The notes under the pieces are model-generated. The model was not told the DNA's origin. It saw nothing but the letters and a program-made list of their open reading frames with translations, and made no database searches. Positions 1 to 9,700 of a stretch of DNA of 64,000 nucleotides are shown piece after piece. The translations under genes and the position numbers were made by a program. How positions within the stretch are numbered: position 1 is the first letter of the stretch; the number at the start of each line of letters is the position of its first letter. The stretch is from Promicromonospora iranensis (GTDB taxonomy: Bacteria > Actinomycetota > Actinomycetes > Actinomycetales > Cellulomonadaceae). The DNA lies in the NCBI RefSeq assembly GCF_028994775.1, contig NZ_JAJQMN010000006.1, positions 62,001-126,000 on the forward strand, read 5' to 3'.

Positions 1-426
1 GCGCGGACGCTGGCCGCAGTCCGTGGGCGTGGGCTCCGGGTCCGGTGTCGGATCGGTGGGGTCCGGGTCCGGGTCGGGCGTCGGATCGGTGGGGTCCGGG
101 TCCGGGTCGGGCGTCGGGTCGGTCGGGTCCGGGTCGGGCTGGGTCGCGCACGCGCCGTCGTCGGCCCAGAGGCTGGGCGTGGTGCCCGGCGTCCAGCCGG
201 CGCCGACGTGCGCGGTGTGCCCCACCCGCGCGGTATACCCGCGACCGAGGTGGGTCACCCGGTCGCCGGTGGCGTACGTGCTGCCCTCGGCCCATGTCGC
301 CGCGGCGCAGTCCACGACGGCCGGCGCCGCGAACGGCCCGGCCTGCGCCGCGAGGGCCGGTATCGCGAGACCGCTGACCAGCACGGCGGCGATGCCCGCC
401 GCCAGGAACGATGTACGCCGTCTCAT
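1..426 (-). CDS. Exported carbohydrate-binding protein, partial (C-terminus off the window)
   Basis: The gene runs off the left edge, so only the first 142 residues are visible. It opens with MRRRTS followed by a hydrophobic stretch ending in an Ala-Leu-Ala-Ala type signal-peptide site near residue 24. A domain of about 45 residues follows, with W-x3-S-x-Y-x2-G-D-x-V-x6-Y-x-A and W-T-P-G spacing and a C-A ending, which matches the chitin/cellulose-binding CBM5/12 fold. Next comes a Pro-Asp-Thr linker (PDPDPTDPT repeats) of the kind joining modules in secreted glycoside hydrolases. GAGGAG lies 5-6 bases before the ATG. The missing part is probably a catalytic domain, but its activity cannot be seen here. 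Confidence 0.75.
   Translation of the reverse strand, partial: MRRRTSFLAAGIAAVLVSGLAIPALAAQAGPFAAPAVVDCAAATWAEGSTYATGDRVTHLGRGYTARVGHTAHVGAGWTPGTTPSLWADDGACATQPDPDPTDPTPDPDPDPTDPTPDPDPDPTDPTPDPEPTPTDCGQRPR
47..139. repeat. 33-bp tandem repeat encoding the PDPDPT linker
   Basis: Two identical 33-bp units (47-79 and 80-112) are followed by a shorter, diverged third copy (113-139). Each unit encodes an 11-residue Pro-Asp-Thr linker block on the minus strand. Such repeats are prone to length change by slippage or recombination. The glycine/serine/valine-rich open frame on the opposite strand is only the antisense of this repeat. Confidence 0.85.
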
Positions 427-553
427 GGCACTCCTCGGGTCCAGGCCGGATGGGGCATTTGTGAGGAACGCTAGCCAAATGCGGCGTACCGGGGAATACG
501 GGGAACCCACACCCTGGGCACCGGTCGACGACCAGCGCCCGCCCGCCCCGACC

Positions 554-559
554 TAGACT
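554..559 (+). promoter_or_regulatory. -10 element of a leaderless promoter
   Basis: TAGACT fits the actinobacterial TAnnnT -10 consensus and ends exactly six bases before the GTG start at 566. This places the transcription start at or next to the start codon. No Shine-Dalgarno sequence precedes the gene. A -35 element is not evident. Confidence 0.5.
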
Positions 560-565
560 CGCGTC

Positions 566-970
566 GTGATCCGACTCAACCCCGAGCAGCTCGTCTTCGT
601 CACCGAGCGCCACCTCGCGACCCTCACCACCCTGCGCCCTGACGGGACCCCGCACGTGGTCCCCGTCGCCTTCACCTGGGACGCCGACGCCGGGGTCGCG
701 CGGATCACGACGAACCGCACCTCCTTCAAGGCGCGCAACGCCACCCCGTTGCCCGACGGCGGAGACCCGCGCGCCGCGCTCTGCCAGGTCGCCGGCGGCC
801 GTTGGATCACGCTCGAGGGCACCATCGCCGTCAGCGAGGACGAGGCCGAGATCGCCGACGCCGTCGCACGGTACGCGCGCCGCTACCGCCAGCTGGGGCC
901 GAACCCGGACCGGATCGTGCTGCGCGTGACCGTCGACAAGGTGATGGCGTCGACGTACATGGCGTCCTGA
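566..970 (+). CDS. PPOX-class (pyridoxamine 5'-phosphate oxidase fold) F420/flavin-dependent protein
   Basis: A 134-residue split-beta-barrel protein. The N-terminus (LNPEQLVFVTERHLATLTT, then R-x-D-G-T-P-H-V-V-P-V) is the standard opening of the actinobacterial PPOX/F420-dependent reductase family. It continues with a GxxRAALCQVAGGRWITLEG block and a C-terminal RIVLRVTVDKVMAS strand. Members bind F420, FMN, FAD or haem and include biliverdin and quinone reductases, so the substrate cannot be assigned. The GTG start is chosen because a -10-like TAGACT sits six bases upstream (leaderless). The gene is convergent with the S4 gene at 1047, with a hairpin between them. Confidence 0.8.
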   Translation: MIRLNPEQLVFVTERHLATLTTLRPDGTPHVVPVAFTWDADAGVARITTNRTSFKARNATPLPDGGDPRAALCQVAGGRWITLEGTIAVSEDEAEIADAVARYARRYRQLGPNPDRIVLRVTVDKVMASTYMAS

Positions 971-979
971 CCCCACATT

Positions 980-1040
980 GGTTGTGGGCGTGATCGTTGC
1001 GCCTACCCGCCAGTTGAGGCAGAGCGATCACGCCCCAACC
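980..1040. terminator. Bidirectional hairpin between convergent genes
   Basis: The arms at 980-996 and 1025-1040 form a 16-bp stem with a single bulged T. It lies directly between the stop of the PPOX gene and the stop of the S4 gene. There is no T-tract. The left arm shares GCGTGAT-x2-TTGCGCC with the palindrome at 61040-61096, which also separates a convergent gene pair. Confidence 0.6.
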
Positions 1041-1046
1041 AGGTGG

Positions 1047-1310
1047 TCAGCCGACCTTCGCCGACTCGTCGCCCGTCGCCAGCGCCACGCTGACCACGTC
1101 GCCGCGTACGAGCTGCCGGCCGCGGCGGGTCTCGACCTCGCCGTTGACCCGCACCTCGCCGTCGGCGATGAGGTCGCGCGCCTGCGCGCCGTCCTCGGCA
1201 AGGTCGGCGAGCTTCAGGAACTGGCCCAGGCGGATGACATCGTCCCGGATCGGGACCTCGGGCACGGAGCCGGAATCGGATGCTGGGTGGGATGCAGAGT
1301 TGGACACCAC
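1047..1310 (-). CDS. S4-domain RNA-binding protein (YaaA/Hsp15-like)
   Basis: About 87 residues. A short polar N-terminus is followed by an S4 domain: IRLGQFLKLADLAEDG, A-R-D-L-I-x-D-G-E-V-x-V-N-G, then T-R-R-G-R-Q-L and G-D-V-V-x-V. Such small S4 proteins bind structured RNA, often rRNA, but the partner is unknown. GTG at 1310 is preferred because GGGAGA (1318-1323) lies seven bases upstream. An ATG at 1355 would overlap the divergent hisD and has no better ribosome site. The gene is divergent from hisD across about 37 bp. Confidence 0.75.
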   Translation of the reverse strand: MVSNSASHPASDSGSVPEVPIRDDVIRLGQFLKLADLAEDGAQARDLIADGEVRVNGEVETRRGRQLVRGDVVSVALATGDESAKVG

Positions 1311-1334
1311 AGCATTGTCTCCCGCTCGCCGCCA

Positions 1335-1340
1335 TAGACT
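1335..1340 (+). promoter_or_regulatory. -10 element of a leaderless hisD promoter
   Basis: The same TAGACT hexamer as at 554-559, again exactly six bases before a GTG start (hisD, 1347). No Shine-Dalgarno lies between them. Confidence 0.5.
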
Positions 1341-1346
1341 GGCCGG

Positions 1347-2672
1347 GTGATCCAACGCATCGATCTGCGCGGCCGGCCTCTCGGCCGGCGCGCCCTCCTC
1401 GACGTCCTACCCCGTGCCGAGGCCGGAGTGGACGAGGCCGTCCATGCGGTCGAGCCGTTGCTGCGCCAGGTCCGCGAGGGCGGCGCGGCCGCGCTGCGTG
1501 AGATCGGTCTGCGGTTCGACGGGATCGCGCCCGAGCACCTGCGGGTGCCCACCACCGCCCTGACGGACGCCCTCGACAGCCTGACGCCGCTGGTGCGCCG
1601 GGCCCTGGAGGAATCGATCCGCCGTGTCCGCCGGACGCACGCCGAGCAGCTTCCCGCCGACCACGTGACCGACCTCGCGCCGGGCGCCGTCGTGCGGCAG
1701 CGCTGGATCCCGGTCCAGCGGGTCGGCCTGTACGCGCCAGGCGGGCTGGCGGTGTACCCGTCGTCGGTCGTGATGAACGTCGTCGCCGCGCAGGAGGCGG
1801 GCGTGCCCGGCCTCGCCGTCGCCTCACCACCGCAGAAGGACAACGGCGGCCTGCCGCACCCGACCATCCTCGCCGCGTGCGCGCTGCTGGGCGTGGACGA
1901 GGTCTACGCGGTCGGCGGCGCGCAGGCGGTCGCGATGTTCGCGTACGGCGTTCCCGGGAGCGAGCCGCAGGACGGCGAGACGCTGTGCGAGCCCGTCGAC
2001 GTCATCACCGGCCCCGGCAACGTGTACGTCGCCGCGGCGAAGCGGCTCGTGCGGGGCATCGTCGGGATCGACGCCGAGGCAGGCCCCACCGAGATCGCGG
2101 TCCTCGCCGACAACAGCGCCGACCCCGGGCACGTGGCCCTCGACCTGATCAGCCAGGCCGAGCACGACCCGATGGCCGCCTCCGTGCTGGTCACCGACTC
2201 GGCCGAGCTCGCGTCCGCGGTCGAGGCGCGGGTCCTGGACCTCGCGTCGGCCACCAAGCACTCCACCCGCGTGGCGCGCGCCCTCGACGGCCCGCAGTCC
2301 GCGGTGGTCCTGGTGGACGACATCGACGCCGGTGTGGCCGTCGTCAACGCCTACGGCGCGGAGCACCTGGAGATCCAGACCGCGGACGCCGCCCGGGTCG
2401 CCTCGCGCGTGCACAGCGCCGGTGCGATCTTCGTCGGGCCGTGGTCGCCGGTGTCGCTGGGCGACTACATGGCCGGGTCCAACCACGTGCTGCCGACCGG
2501 TGGCACCGCGCACTTCGCGAGCGGCTTGGGCGTGCACAGCTTCCTGAAGTCGGTGCAGCAGGTCGAGTACACACGGGACGCCCTCGAGGAGCTCGCCGAC
2601 CGTATCGTCGCCATCGCGAACGACGAGGACCTACCGGCGCACGGCGAGGCGGTCCGGGGCCGGTTCCACTGA
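1347..2672 (+). CDS. hisD: Histidinol dehydrogenase
   Basis: 441 residues, normal length. The enzyme catalyses the last two steps of histidine synthesis, NAD-dependent oxidation of L-histidinol through the aldehyde to L-histidine, with zinc. Visible family motifs include [46 protein letters not shown] and [11 protein letters not shown]; the last two hold residues of the active-site and zinc region. The C-terminal HxLPTGGTA and [10 protein letters not shown] motifs are complete. The GTG start is preceded by a leaderless-type -10. No other his gene follows; the next gene is a cupin on the opposite strand. Confidence 0.97.
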   Translation: MIQRIDLRGRPLGRRALLDVLPRAEAGVDEAVHAVEPLLRQVREGGAAALREIGLRFDGIAPEHLRVPTTALTDALDSLTPLVRRALEESIRRVRRTHAEQLPADHVTDLAPGAVVRQRWIPVQRVGLYAPGGLAVYPSSVVMNVVAAQEAGVPGLAVASPPQKDNGGLPHPTILAACALLGVDEVYAVGGAQAVAMFAYGVPGSEPQDGETLCEPVDVITGPGNVYVAAAKRLVRGIVGIDAEAGPTEIAVLADNSADPGHVALDLISQAEHDPMAASVLVTDSAELASAVEARVLDLASATKHSTRVARALDGPQSAVVLVDDIDAGVAVVNAYGAEHLEIQTADAARVASRVHSAGAIFVGPWSPVSLGDYMAGSNHVLPTGGTAHFASGLGVHSFLKSVQQVEYTRDALEELADRIVAIANDEDLPAHGEAVRGRFH

Positions 2673-2797
2673 CCCACGGAACCCGGCTGTCTCCTCCTGA
2701 GGTCGCCCACCCTTCGGAGCCCACCCCTTCGAGGTCTAAGCAGCTCCGTTCTGAAGCGTTTCAGAAGGGAGAAACTTACGCCGGCAGACGACCAGGC

Positions 2798-3280
2798 TCA
2801 GGCCGTGGGGCGCGGGGCGCGCAGGTGGGCGCGCTCGGCCAGCTCCGCCTCGTCGACCAGCTCGAGCATGGGCTTGCCCGGCGCGCACAGCATGACCACC
2901 ACGAACTCCGTCCGGGCGTCCGTCAGCGCGTTGCCGTCCTGGTAGTGGATGACGTCGCCGCCCGGCTCCCAGAACGTCCCACCGGCCTCGACGACGCGCT
3001 CGGCCTCGCCCTCGATCTCGAACCGGACCGCGCCCTTGACGACGTAGCCGAAGGCGGGACCGGAGTGACGGTGCGGCGGGGTCCCCGGGTCGCCGGGCTC
3101 CCACTCGACATGGACGGTCATGGCCGAGGCGCCGTCCGGGACCGTGAAGGGCGCTGCGTCCTGCAGCATCGTGGCCGCGGTCTTCCAGCCCGCCGGAGCC
3201 CCGCCGTCCTCGCCGTCCCCGTGCACGTGTGCTGCGTGGTTCTCTGACACTGTCATCGTGCTGCGCCTCTCGGTAGACAT
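2798..3280 (-). CDS. Small cupin-domain protein
   Basis: 160 residues with one beta-barrel cupin. The metal-ligand motif P-P-H-R-H-S-G-P-A-F-G-Y-V-V-K-G is followed by G-G-T-F-W-E-P-G-G-D-V-I-H-Y-Q. The ligand set is H-x-H plus a later acidic residue and histidine. The N-terminus is polar with a His-Gly-Asp stretch. Single-cupin proteins of this kind may be dioxygenases, isomerases or storage/sensor proteins, so no function is assigned. An internal ATG at 3256, with GAGAGG about ten bases upstream, is an equally good start. The 125 bp between hisD and this gene hold only a weak AT-rich stem (2749-2766). Confidence 0.75.
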   Translation of the reverse strand: MSTERRSTMTVSENHAAHVHGDGEDGGAPAGWKTAATMLQDAAPFTVPDGASAMTVHVEWEPGDPGTPPHRHSGPAFGYVVKGAVRFEIEGEAERVVEAGGTFWEPGGDVIHYQDGNALTDARTEFVVVMLCAPGKPMLELVDEAELAERAHLRAPRPTA

Positions 3281-3317
3281 CCTGTACCCGTGATGACCGG
3301 GAACGACCCGGATCTGT

Positions 3318-3329
3318 GACAGGCCTGTC
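3318..3329. promoter_or_regulatory. 12-bp perfect palindrome upstream of the cupin gene
   Basis: GACAGGCCTGTC is a perfect palindrome 38-49 bases upstream of the cupin start, in the short gap after the response-regulator gene. It could be an operator, but it is short and no regulator is identified. Confidence 0.25.
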
Positions 3330-3364
3330 CGTCCACCCGGGCGGATCCCTCCGGAGCCTCGATG

Positions 3365-4021
3365 TCAGCCCGACAAGCCGACGAGCCCGTTCTGGTAGGC
3401 CCAGATCACTACCTGCACCCGGTCGCGCACGCCGAGCTTGGTGAGGACCCGGCCCACGTGCGTCTTCACCGTCGCCTCGGCCAGGAAGACCGTGCCGCCG
3501 ATCTCGGCGTTGCTCAGGCCACGGGCGACCAGTCGCACGATCGTGAGCTCGCGGTCGGTGAGGGCCGCTTCCGCGGCGGCCCGCCGCCCCGGGTCGGGCA
3601 CCACCGGAAGCATGAGCTCGACGAGACGGCCGGTCGTCGACGGGGAGAGGACCGAGTCGCCCCGGTGCACCGCGCGGATCGCCGCGGCCAGCTCCTCGAC
3701 GGAGGCGTCCTTGAGCAGGAACCCGGACGCCCCCGCCCGCAGCGCGGCGAAGACGTACTCGTCGACGTCGAACGTCGTCAGCACGAGGACGCGCGCCTCC
3801 GGATGGCGGTCGAGGATCTGACGGGTGGCGTCGATGCCGTCGAGCTGCGGCATCCGGATGTCCATCAGCACGACGTCCGGTACGCGGAGCATCGCCTCCC
3901 GCACGGCGTCGACACCGGTGGCGGCCTCACCGACCACCTCCATGTCCGGCTGCGCACCGACGCTCGCCACAGCGCCCGCTCGTACGAGGTCCTGGTCGTC
4001 GACCACGAGCACGCGGATCAT
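3365..4021 (-). CDS. NarL/LuxR-family response regulator
   Basis: 218 residues. Receiver domain (about 1-120): acidic pair D9-D10, phospho-acceptor D54 in VVLMDIRMP, T in VLVLTTFD, K in FLLKDAS. A C-terminal LuxR helix-turn-helix (about 150-210) carries LTDRELTIVRLVARGLSNAEI and ATVKTHVGRVLTKLGVRDR. It is the output partner of the adjacent kinase. Its ATG overlaps the kinase stop in an ATGA arrangement, so translation is coupled. Target genes are unknown; the membrane protein at the head of the operon may be the signal input. Confidence 0.92.
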   Translation of the reverse strand: MIRVLVVDDQDLVRAGAVASVGAQPDMEVVGEAATGVDAVREAMLRVPDVVLMDIRMPQLDGIDATRQILDRHPEARVLVLTTFDVDEYVFAALRAGASGFLLKDASVEELAAAIRAVHRGDSVLSPSTTGRLVELMLPVVPDPGRRAAAEAALTDRELTIVRLVARGLSNAEIGGTVFLAEATVKTHVGRVLTKLGVRDRVQVVIWAYQNGLVGLSG

Positions 4022-5199
4022 GCTCCGGCCTCTGCCCGTGCGGGGACGACGGCGGTCACGGCGAACCGTCCGGGACCGGCACCGTCCGCGCCGGCCGTGG
4101 CCAGGCTCCCGCCGACCGCCAGCAGCCGCTCGCGCATTCCTCTCAGCCCCATCCCGGTCGCGGCCTCCGGCTGGGTCCCGGTCCGGACGTGATCGTTCGC
4201 GACGGTCACCGTGAGCTGGTCGTCGCCCCACCGCAACGCCAGGTCCACCGCCGCCCCGGGATACGCATGCTTGGTCACGTTGGTGATCGCCTCCTGGACG
4301 AATCGGTAGACGGCGAGCTGCCCGGCGCCGCTGACGGACAGCGGCGCGCCGTCCGCCGTCTGCGTGACGGCACAGCCGAGCGATCGTGCCCGGTCGACGA
4401 GCTCCGAGAGGTCGGCCAGACCGGGCTGCGGCCGGGCCTCCGTGTCGCCCGCTCGGAGCAGCCGCAGGATGCCTCGGATCTCGTGGAGCGACTCACGCGC
4501 CGTCTCCTCGATCGTCGCGAGCGCCGGTGCGGTCCGGGAGTCGTCGAACCGCGCCACCCTGGCCTGCCCGATGATGGCGGACAGCGAGTGGGCGAGCACG
4601 TCGTGCATGTCGCGGGAGATGCGGGCACGCTCCTGGGCTGCGGCGAGCTCCTCGCCCCGCTCCCGGTCGTGCCGCTCCGCCTCCGCACGCTCCTCGGCGA
4701 GCTGGACGGCCACGAGCTGGGCACGACGCAGGCGGCCCATCACCCCTGAGCAGATCACCACGGCGGCGAACAGGAGGGCGAGCAGCCACGACGCCGGCCC
4801 GAACCCTGAGCCGACGACGCTCGGGTCGACCGCGTGCCGCCCGGCCGCGACCACCGAACCGACGAGACCGAGCGTGAGAGGCAGCCACCGCCCCGAGCGG
4901 CCCGAGTAGGCAGCGGCGGCATAGAGGCTCATCGGAAGCACGAGGGTGGAGGGCAGCAGGTAGAACAGGCCCGTCGCCGCGATCTCCCCGCCGACAGCAG
5001 CGCTCACGGTCAGCAACGAGGCCACGGGCCTGGAGCGCCTCCACGCCAAGGCGCCGTGCGCCACGAACGCGAGCCCGGACACGATCCACGACTGCGGTCC
5101 GGGGAGCGAGGCGGTCGCCACCAGGACGGTGAGCGGGAACAGCGTGACGGCGGCAACGCCCGCGATCAGGACATCCGCTCTCCTCGGTCTCGTGCTCAC
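4018..5199 (-). CDS. Sensor histidine kinase, HisKA_3 (NarL-type partner)
   Basis: 393 residues. The N-terminal half has about five membrane helices (residues 10-155). A coiled region (165-190) leads into the dimerisation/phospho-acceptor helix RISRDMHDVLAHSLSAI with H199, and then a short HATPase_c domain with VQEAITNVTKHA, a D-rich turn and GMGLRGMRERL. This is the DesK/LiaS-like architecture that pairs with LuxR-type regulators. The GTG start overlaps the upstream membrane-protein stop (GTGA) and its stop overlaps the regulator start (ATGA), so all three genes are coupled. The signal is not known. Confidence 0.9.
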   Translation of the reverse strand: MSTRPRRADVLIAGVAAVTLFPLTVLVATASLPGPQSWIVSGLAFVAHGALAWRRSRPVASLLTVSAAVGGEIAATGLFYLLPSTLVLPMSLYAAAAYSGRSGRWLPLTLGLVGSVVAAGRHAVDPSVVGSGFGPASWLLALLFAAVVICSGVMGRLRRAQLVAVQLAEERAEAERHDRERGEELAAAQERARISRDMHDVLAHSLSAIIGQARVARFDDSRTAPALATIEETARESLHEIRGILRLLRAGDTEARPQPGLADLSELVDRARSLGCAVTQTADGAPLSVSGAGQLAVYRFVQEAITNVTKHAYPGAAVDLALRWGDDQLTVTVANDHVRTGTQPEAATGMGLRGMRERLLAVGGSLATAGADGAGPGRFAVTAVVPARAEAGA

Positions 5200-6182
5200 A
5201 CTGCCCTCCTGCGCCGGTCCATGAGCTGGAGCGTCGCGGCCAGCACGACCACCCCGAGCATGAGCCAGGTGCCGTAGACGCACAACACCATCAGCGCCGC
5301 TCCGTCGGACGAGAAGGTGACGTTGCTCGCCGCGACACCGGTCAGCTGCGCGAGCATCCCGAACACCATGAGGAAACCCATGCTGAGCAGGGTCATCGAG
5401 GCGGCCCAGCCGCCGATGAGCAGCGCGCGGCCGAGCACGGACGGCGTGCGTGACGAAACCATCAGGAGCACCAGGACCAGCGCCGCCCCGAACGCAAGCA
5501 GCTCCATCCCGGGGAACATGCCCTGCTCCGCCGACGCCGGGTCGGCGAGCGCCTGTCCCCACCACACGAGCTTCAGCGACGGATACGGGACAACCAGGAC
5601 GACCGCCGCCCAGGCCAGCACCCTGCGCGTCCGCACGCTCGTCCCCACGTCGGCCGCCCGCGGCGTGCCCAGGCCCCTGCGCCACGTGTGGTGGACCGTG
5701 ACCAGCGCGGCGAGCAGGCTCACGGTCCGCGCGACGGCGCCCGGCCAGTCGACGCGGTCGAAGTCTCCCGCGGGAATGCCGGTGACCCAGAAGAAAGCGC
5801 GGAACGCGTCAAGGACGACGCCTCCGGACCCGCCGAGGAAGAAGACGGCGGCCGCCCATCCGAGGACCGCCGTGAGACGGCCGGCGGGCGCGGTGCGGGC
5901 GGCCGGCACCGCGCAGAGCAGGAGCCCGACGGCGACCAGGGCGACCCAGGGCGGAGGGAAGATCCGCGCGTACTCCTCGGTCGGGCCGAGGACCAGCGCG
6001 GTCGTGGAGGCCAGGACGACGAGGACGGCGACGACTGCGACGGCGGTACCGCTCGTCGCGAGGCTCGTGCCGGGCCGGGACCGTGCCTGAGGTGTCTGAG
6101 CTGCGTGAGATGTCTGGGGTGCCGAGGTGATCGGTGTCCGCGTCATGGCTACAGCGTCGTGCGCGACCGCCCGCCCCCACAT
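5196..6182 (-). CDS. Multi-pass integral membrane protein heading a two-component operon
   Basis: Up to 328 residues with about eight predicted membrane helices (for example around residues 45-65, 78-95, 105-125, 190-205, 225-245, 255-275, 298-318). I do not recognise the family. Translational coupling to the downstream kinase suggests it belongs to the same sensing system. The start is uncertain: ATG at 6182 or ATG at 6146 (M13), neither with a clear ribosome site. The first 40 residues are polar and poor in hydrophobics, so no cleavable signal is evident. Confidence 0.6.
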   Translation of the reverse strand: MWGRAVAHDAVAMTRTPITSAPQTSHAAQTPQARSRPGTSLATSGTAVAVVAVLVVLASTTALVLGPTEEYARIFPPPWVALVAVGLLLCAVPAARTAPAGRLTAVLGWAAAVFFLGGSGGVVLDAFRAFFWVTGIPAGDFDRVDWPGAVARTVSLLAALVTVHHTWRRGLGTPRAADVGTSVRTRRVLAWAAVVLVVPYPSLKLVWWGQALADPASAEQGMFPGMELLAFGAALVLVLLMVSSRTPSVLGRALLIGGWAASMTLLSMGFLMVFGMLAQLTGVAASNVTFSSDGAALMVLCVYGTWLMLGVVVLAATLQLMDRRRRAV

Positions 6183-6189
6183 CCGCCCT

Positions 6190-6211
6190 AGGTCGCGCGG
6201 CGACGCGACCT
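6190..6211. terminator. 8-bp inverted repeat between NUDIX and membrane-protein genes
   Basis: AGGTCGCG and CGCGACCT are separated by six bases and lie just downstream of the NUDIX stop and just upstream of the membrane-protein start. It may be a weak terminator or an operator for the two-component operon. There is no T-tract. Confidence 0.35.
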
Positions 6212-6237
6212 CGGTCGCGCCTCGCGAGGACAGCGCG

Positions 6238-6753
6238 TCAGAACCCGTAGCCGAGGATGCGCGGCATCTCGGTGCCGTGCCGGCCGGCGTCGTGCACTGC
6301 TCGCAGCACCACCGCCTCGTGCGGGACGAGCGGTTCCGGGAGCGCCACGAACGGGAACCACGCCAGGTCAGCGGCCTTCTCGGGTTCCTGGATCGACGGC
6401 GTCCCGGTCCATCGGGTGACCTCGAACATGAAGTCGACGCGCTGCTCGATGGCGGGTCCGCCCGGCTCGCCGCGGTGCAGGACGGTCAGCGGCCGCACGT
6501 CCTCCGGCCCCACGACCACGCCGAGCTCCTCGTGGGCCTCGCGCACCGCGGCGTCGATCACCGACTCGCCCTCCTCCACGTGGCCGGCGGCCGCGCACGC
6601 CCAGTACCCGTCGCGGTAGCCCGTGCCCTGCCGTAGCTGGAGCAGCACCTGGCCCTCCCGCCGGAAGAAGACGTAGGCGGCGGGCACGAGGGCGAAACGG
6701 TCGTGATCGGCCTCACGGTAGCGGTCGGTCCCGACGTCCCTGGCCTCGGTCAC
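6238..6753 (-). CDS. NUDIX hydrolase
   Basis: 171 residues. The Nudix box is intact: GHVEEGESVIDAAVREAHEEL with GV following fits G-x5-E-x7-R-E-U-x-E-E-x-G-U, giving the Mg-binding glutamates. The preceding LLQLRQGTGYRDGYWACAAAG strand is typical of MutT-like members that hydrolyse nucleoside diphosphates linked to another moiety. The substrate cannot be read from the sequence. The GTG start overlaps the dnaE stop (GTGA), so it is translated behind dnaE. This context is compatible with nucleotide-pool cleaning, which is inference. Confidence 0.9.
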   Translation of the reverse strand: MTEARDVGTDRYREADHDRFALVPAAYVFFRREGQVLLQLRQGTGYRDGYWACAAAGHVEEGESVIDAAVREAHEELGVVVGPEDVRPLTVLHRGEPGGPAIEQRVDFMFEVTRWTGTPSIQEPEKAADLAWFPFVALPEPLVPHEAVVLRAVHDAGRHGTEMPRILGYGF

Positions 6754-9700
6754 GAGAGGCAGCCCTGTCCGAGCAGCGCCTTGAGATCACCGAAGAGGGC
6801 GGGCGACTTCTCCACCCGCAGGCTGTCGGAGGCCCGCACCAGCGTCTTCTTGCCCGGCTCCGCCACCACGACGTGCACCTCCGCCGATCCCGGGTGCGTC
6901 GCCAGCACCTCTCGCAGCCGCACGATGACGGGCTCGACGGCCCGGCTGTGCGGCACGGTGACGGCCAGCGGTGAGTCCGAACCGACGGTGATGTCGGGCA
7001 GTGCGACCTCCATGGCCTGGAGCGACATCGACTCGTCGCGGCGCCGCACCTTGCCGCGGAGCACCACCACCTGGTCCTCAGCGAGCATCGTCGAGTACGC
7101 GAGGTAGGTCTCGCCGAAGAACATGACCTCGACGGCGCCCTCCAGGTCCTCGACGGTCACCGCGGCCCACGGGTTGCCGTTCTTGCTCATCTTGCGCTGC
7201 ACCGAGGTGAGCAGGCCCGCGACGGTCACCACCGAGTTGTCCGGCCGGTGCTCATCGGCGATCAGCGAGGCGATCGACGTGTCGGCGGCCCGCTGGAGCA
7301 CATGCTCCAGCCCGGACAGCGGGTGGTCGCTCACGTACAGGCCGAGCATCTCCCGCTCGAACTGCAGCTTCTGCTTCTTCTCCCAGTCCGGCAGGTCCGG
7401 CACCTCGATGGAGAAGCCCATGCCGGCTTCGTCGTCGCCACCGCCGCCGAAGTCGGCGAAGAGGTCGAACTGGCCCTCCGCCTCCTTGCGCTTGACGCTG
7501 ATCACGGAGTCGACGGCCTGCTCGTGCACGACGAGCAGCGAGCGCCGCGTGTGCCCGAGCGAGTCGAAGGCCCCTGCCTTGATGAGCGACTCGATGGTCC
7601 GCTTGTTGCAGACCGGCGCGGGAACCTTGTCGAGGAAGTCCTGGAAGGACGTGAACGCGCCCTTCTCCTCGCGGCTCTCCACGATGGCGTCCACGACGTT
7701 GCGACCCACGTTCCGCACGCCGGTGAGCCCGAAGCGGATGTCGCCCTTGACGGCGGTGAACTTGGCGGCGGAGTCGTTGACGTCCGGCGGGAGCACGGTG
7801 ATGCCCATGCGGCGGCACTCGTTGAGGTAGAGCGCCATCTTGTCCTTGTTGTCACCCACCGACTGGAGCAGGCCGGCCATGTACTCGGCCGGGTAGTTCG
7901 CCTTGAGGTAGGCGGTCCAGTAGGCGACGAGGCCGTAGCCGGCGGAGTGCGCCTTGTTGAACGCGTACCCGGCGAAGGGAACCAGGGTGTCCCAGACCGC
8001 CTTGATCGCGGCGGGCTTGTATCCCTTGTCCTTGGCGCCCTTCTCGAAGTTGACGTACTCCTTGGCCAGCACCTCGGGCTTCTTCTTGCCCATGGCGCGA
8101 CGCAGCAGGTCGGCCTGGCCGAGCGTGTAGCCGGCCATGATCTGGGCGGCGCGCTGGACCTGCTCCTGGTAGACGATGAGACCGTACGTCTCGTCGAGGA
8201 TCTCCGCGAACGGTTCCGCGACATCCGGGTGGATCGCCTCGATCTGCTGCTGCCCGTTCTTGCGCAGCGCGTAGTTGATGTGCGAGTTCATGCCCATCGG
8301 CCCGGGCCGGTACAGGGCGATGACGGCGGAGACGTCCTCGAAGTTGTCGGGCCGCATCTGCCGCAGCAGCGAACGCATGGGTCCGCCGTCGAGCTGGAAG
8401 ACGCCGAGCGTGTTGCCGCTGGCAAGCAGCTCGTAGGTGGCCTTGTCGTCCAGCGGCACGGTCTCGATCTCGACCGGGTCCTTGCCGTTCATCACGATGT
8501 TCTCGAGCGCGTCGTCGAGGATCGTGAGGTTGCGCAGACCCAGGAAGTCCATCTTGATCAGGCCGAGGCCCTCGGACGTCGGGTAGTCGAACTGCGTGAT
8601 GATCGCGCCGTCCTGCGGGCGCTTCATGATCGGGATGATGTCGATCAGCGGCTCGCTCGACATGATCACGCCGGCGGCGTGCACGCCCCACTGCCGCTTC
8701 AGGCCCTCGATACCGCGCGCGAGCTCGACGACACGTTGCGCCTCGGGATCGGTGTCGTGCACCTGGCGGAACTCGCCGGCCTCCGAGTACCGGGGGTGCT
8801 TCGGGTCGAAGATGCCCGACAGGGGGATGTCCTTGCCCATGACGGCGGGCGGCATCGCCTTGGTGAGCTTCTCCCCCATCGCGAACGGGAACCCGAGCAG
8901 CCGTGCGGAGTCCTTGACCGCCTGCTTGGCCTTGATGGTGCCGTAGGTGACGATCATCGCGACGCGGTCGTCGCCGTACTTCTCCGTGACGTACCGGATG
9001 GCCTCACCGCGCCGGCGCTCGTCGAAGTCGACGTCGACGTCGGGCATGGAGACGCGCTCCGGGTTCAGGAAGCGCTCGAAGATCAGGCCGTGCTCCAGCG
9101 GGTCCAGCTCGGTGATGCCCATGAGGTAGGACACCATCGAGCCCGCGGCCGAGCCACGCCCGGGGCCCACGCGGATGCCCTGCTTCTTGGACCAGTTGAT
9201 GAAGTCGGCGACCACGAGGAAGTACCCCGGGAAGCCCATCTGGATGATGACCTCGACCTCGTAGTCGGCCTGCTTGCGCACCGCGTCCGAGTACCCGTTC
9301 GGATACCGGCGGAGCAGTCCCGCCTCGACCTCCTTGATGAACCACGAGATCTCGTCCTCCCCATCGGGGACGGGGAACCGCGGCATGTAGTTGGCCGAGG
9401 TGTTGAACGAGACCTCGCACTGCTCGGCGATGAGCAGCGTGTTGTCGCACGCCTCAGGCAGCTCCTTGAAGACCTTGCGCATCTCGGCGGCGGACTTCAC
9501 GTAGTAGCCGGTGCCGTCGAACTTGAAGCGGTTCGGGTCGTCCAGCGTGGAACCGGAGTTGATCGCCAGCAGCGCCTCCTGGCTGGTCGAGTCCTCCTCG
9601 CGGACGTAGTGGAGGTCGTTGGTGGCCACCAACGGCGCGCCGATCGTCTTGCTCAGCTCGAGCAGCTGCTTGGTCACCCGGGTCTCGATATCGAGACCGT

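Noticed and set aside
23-556. A Gly/Ser/Val-rich plus-strand frame at the left edge
   Set aside because: It is the antisense of the PDPDPT linker and signal peptide of the exported protein on the minus strand.
2749-2766. TTCTGAA-GCGT-TTCAGAA as a hisD terminator
   Set aside because: The stem is only 7 bp and AT-rich and lacks a T-tract; too weak to call.
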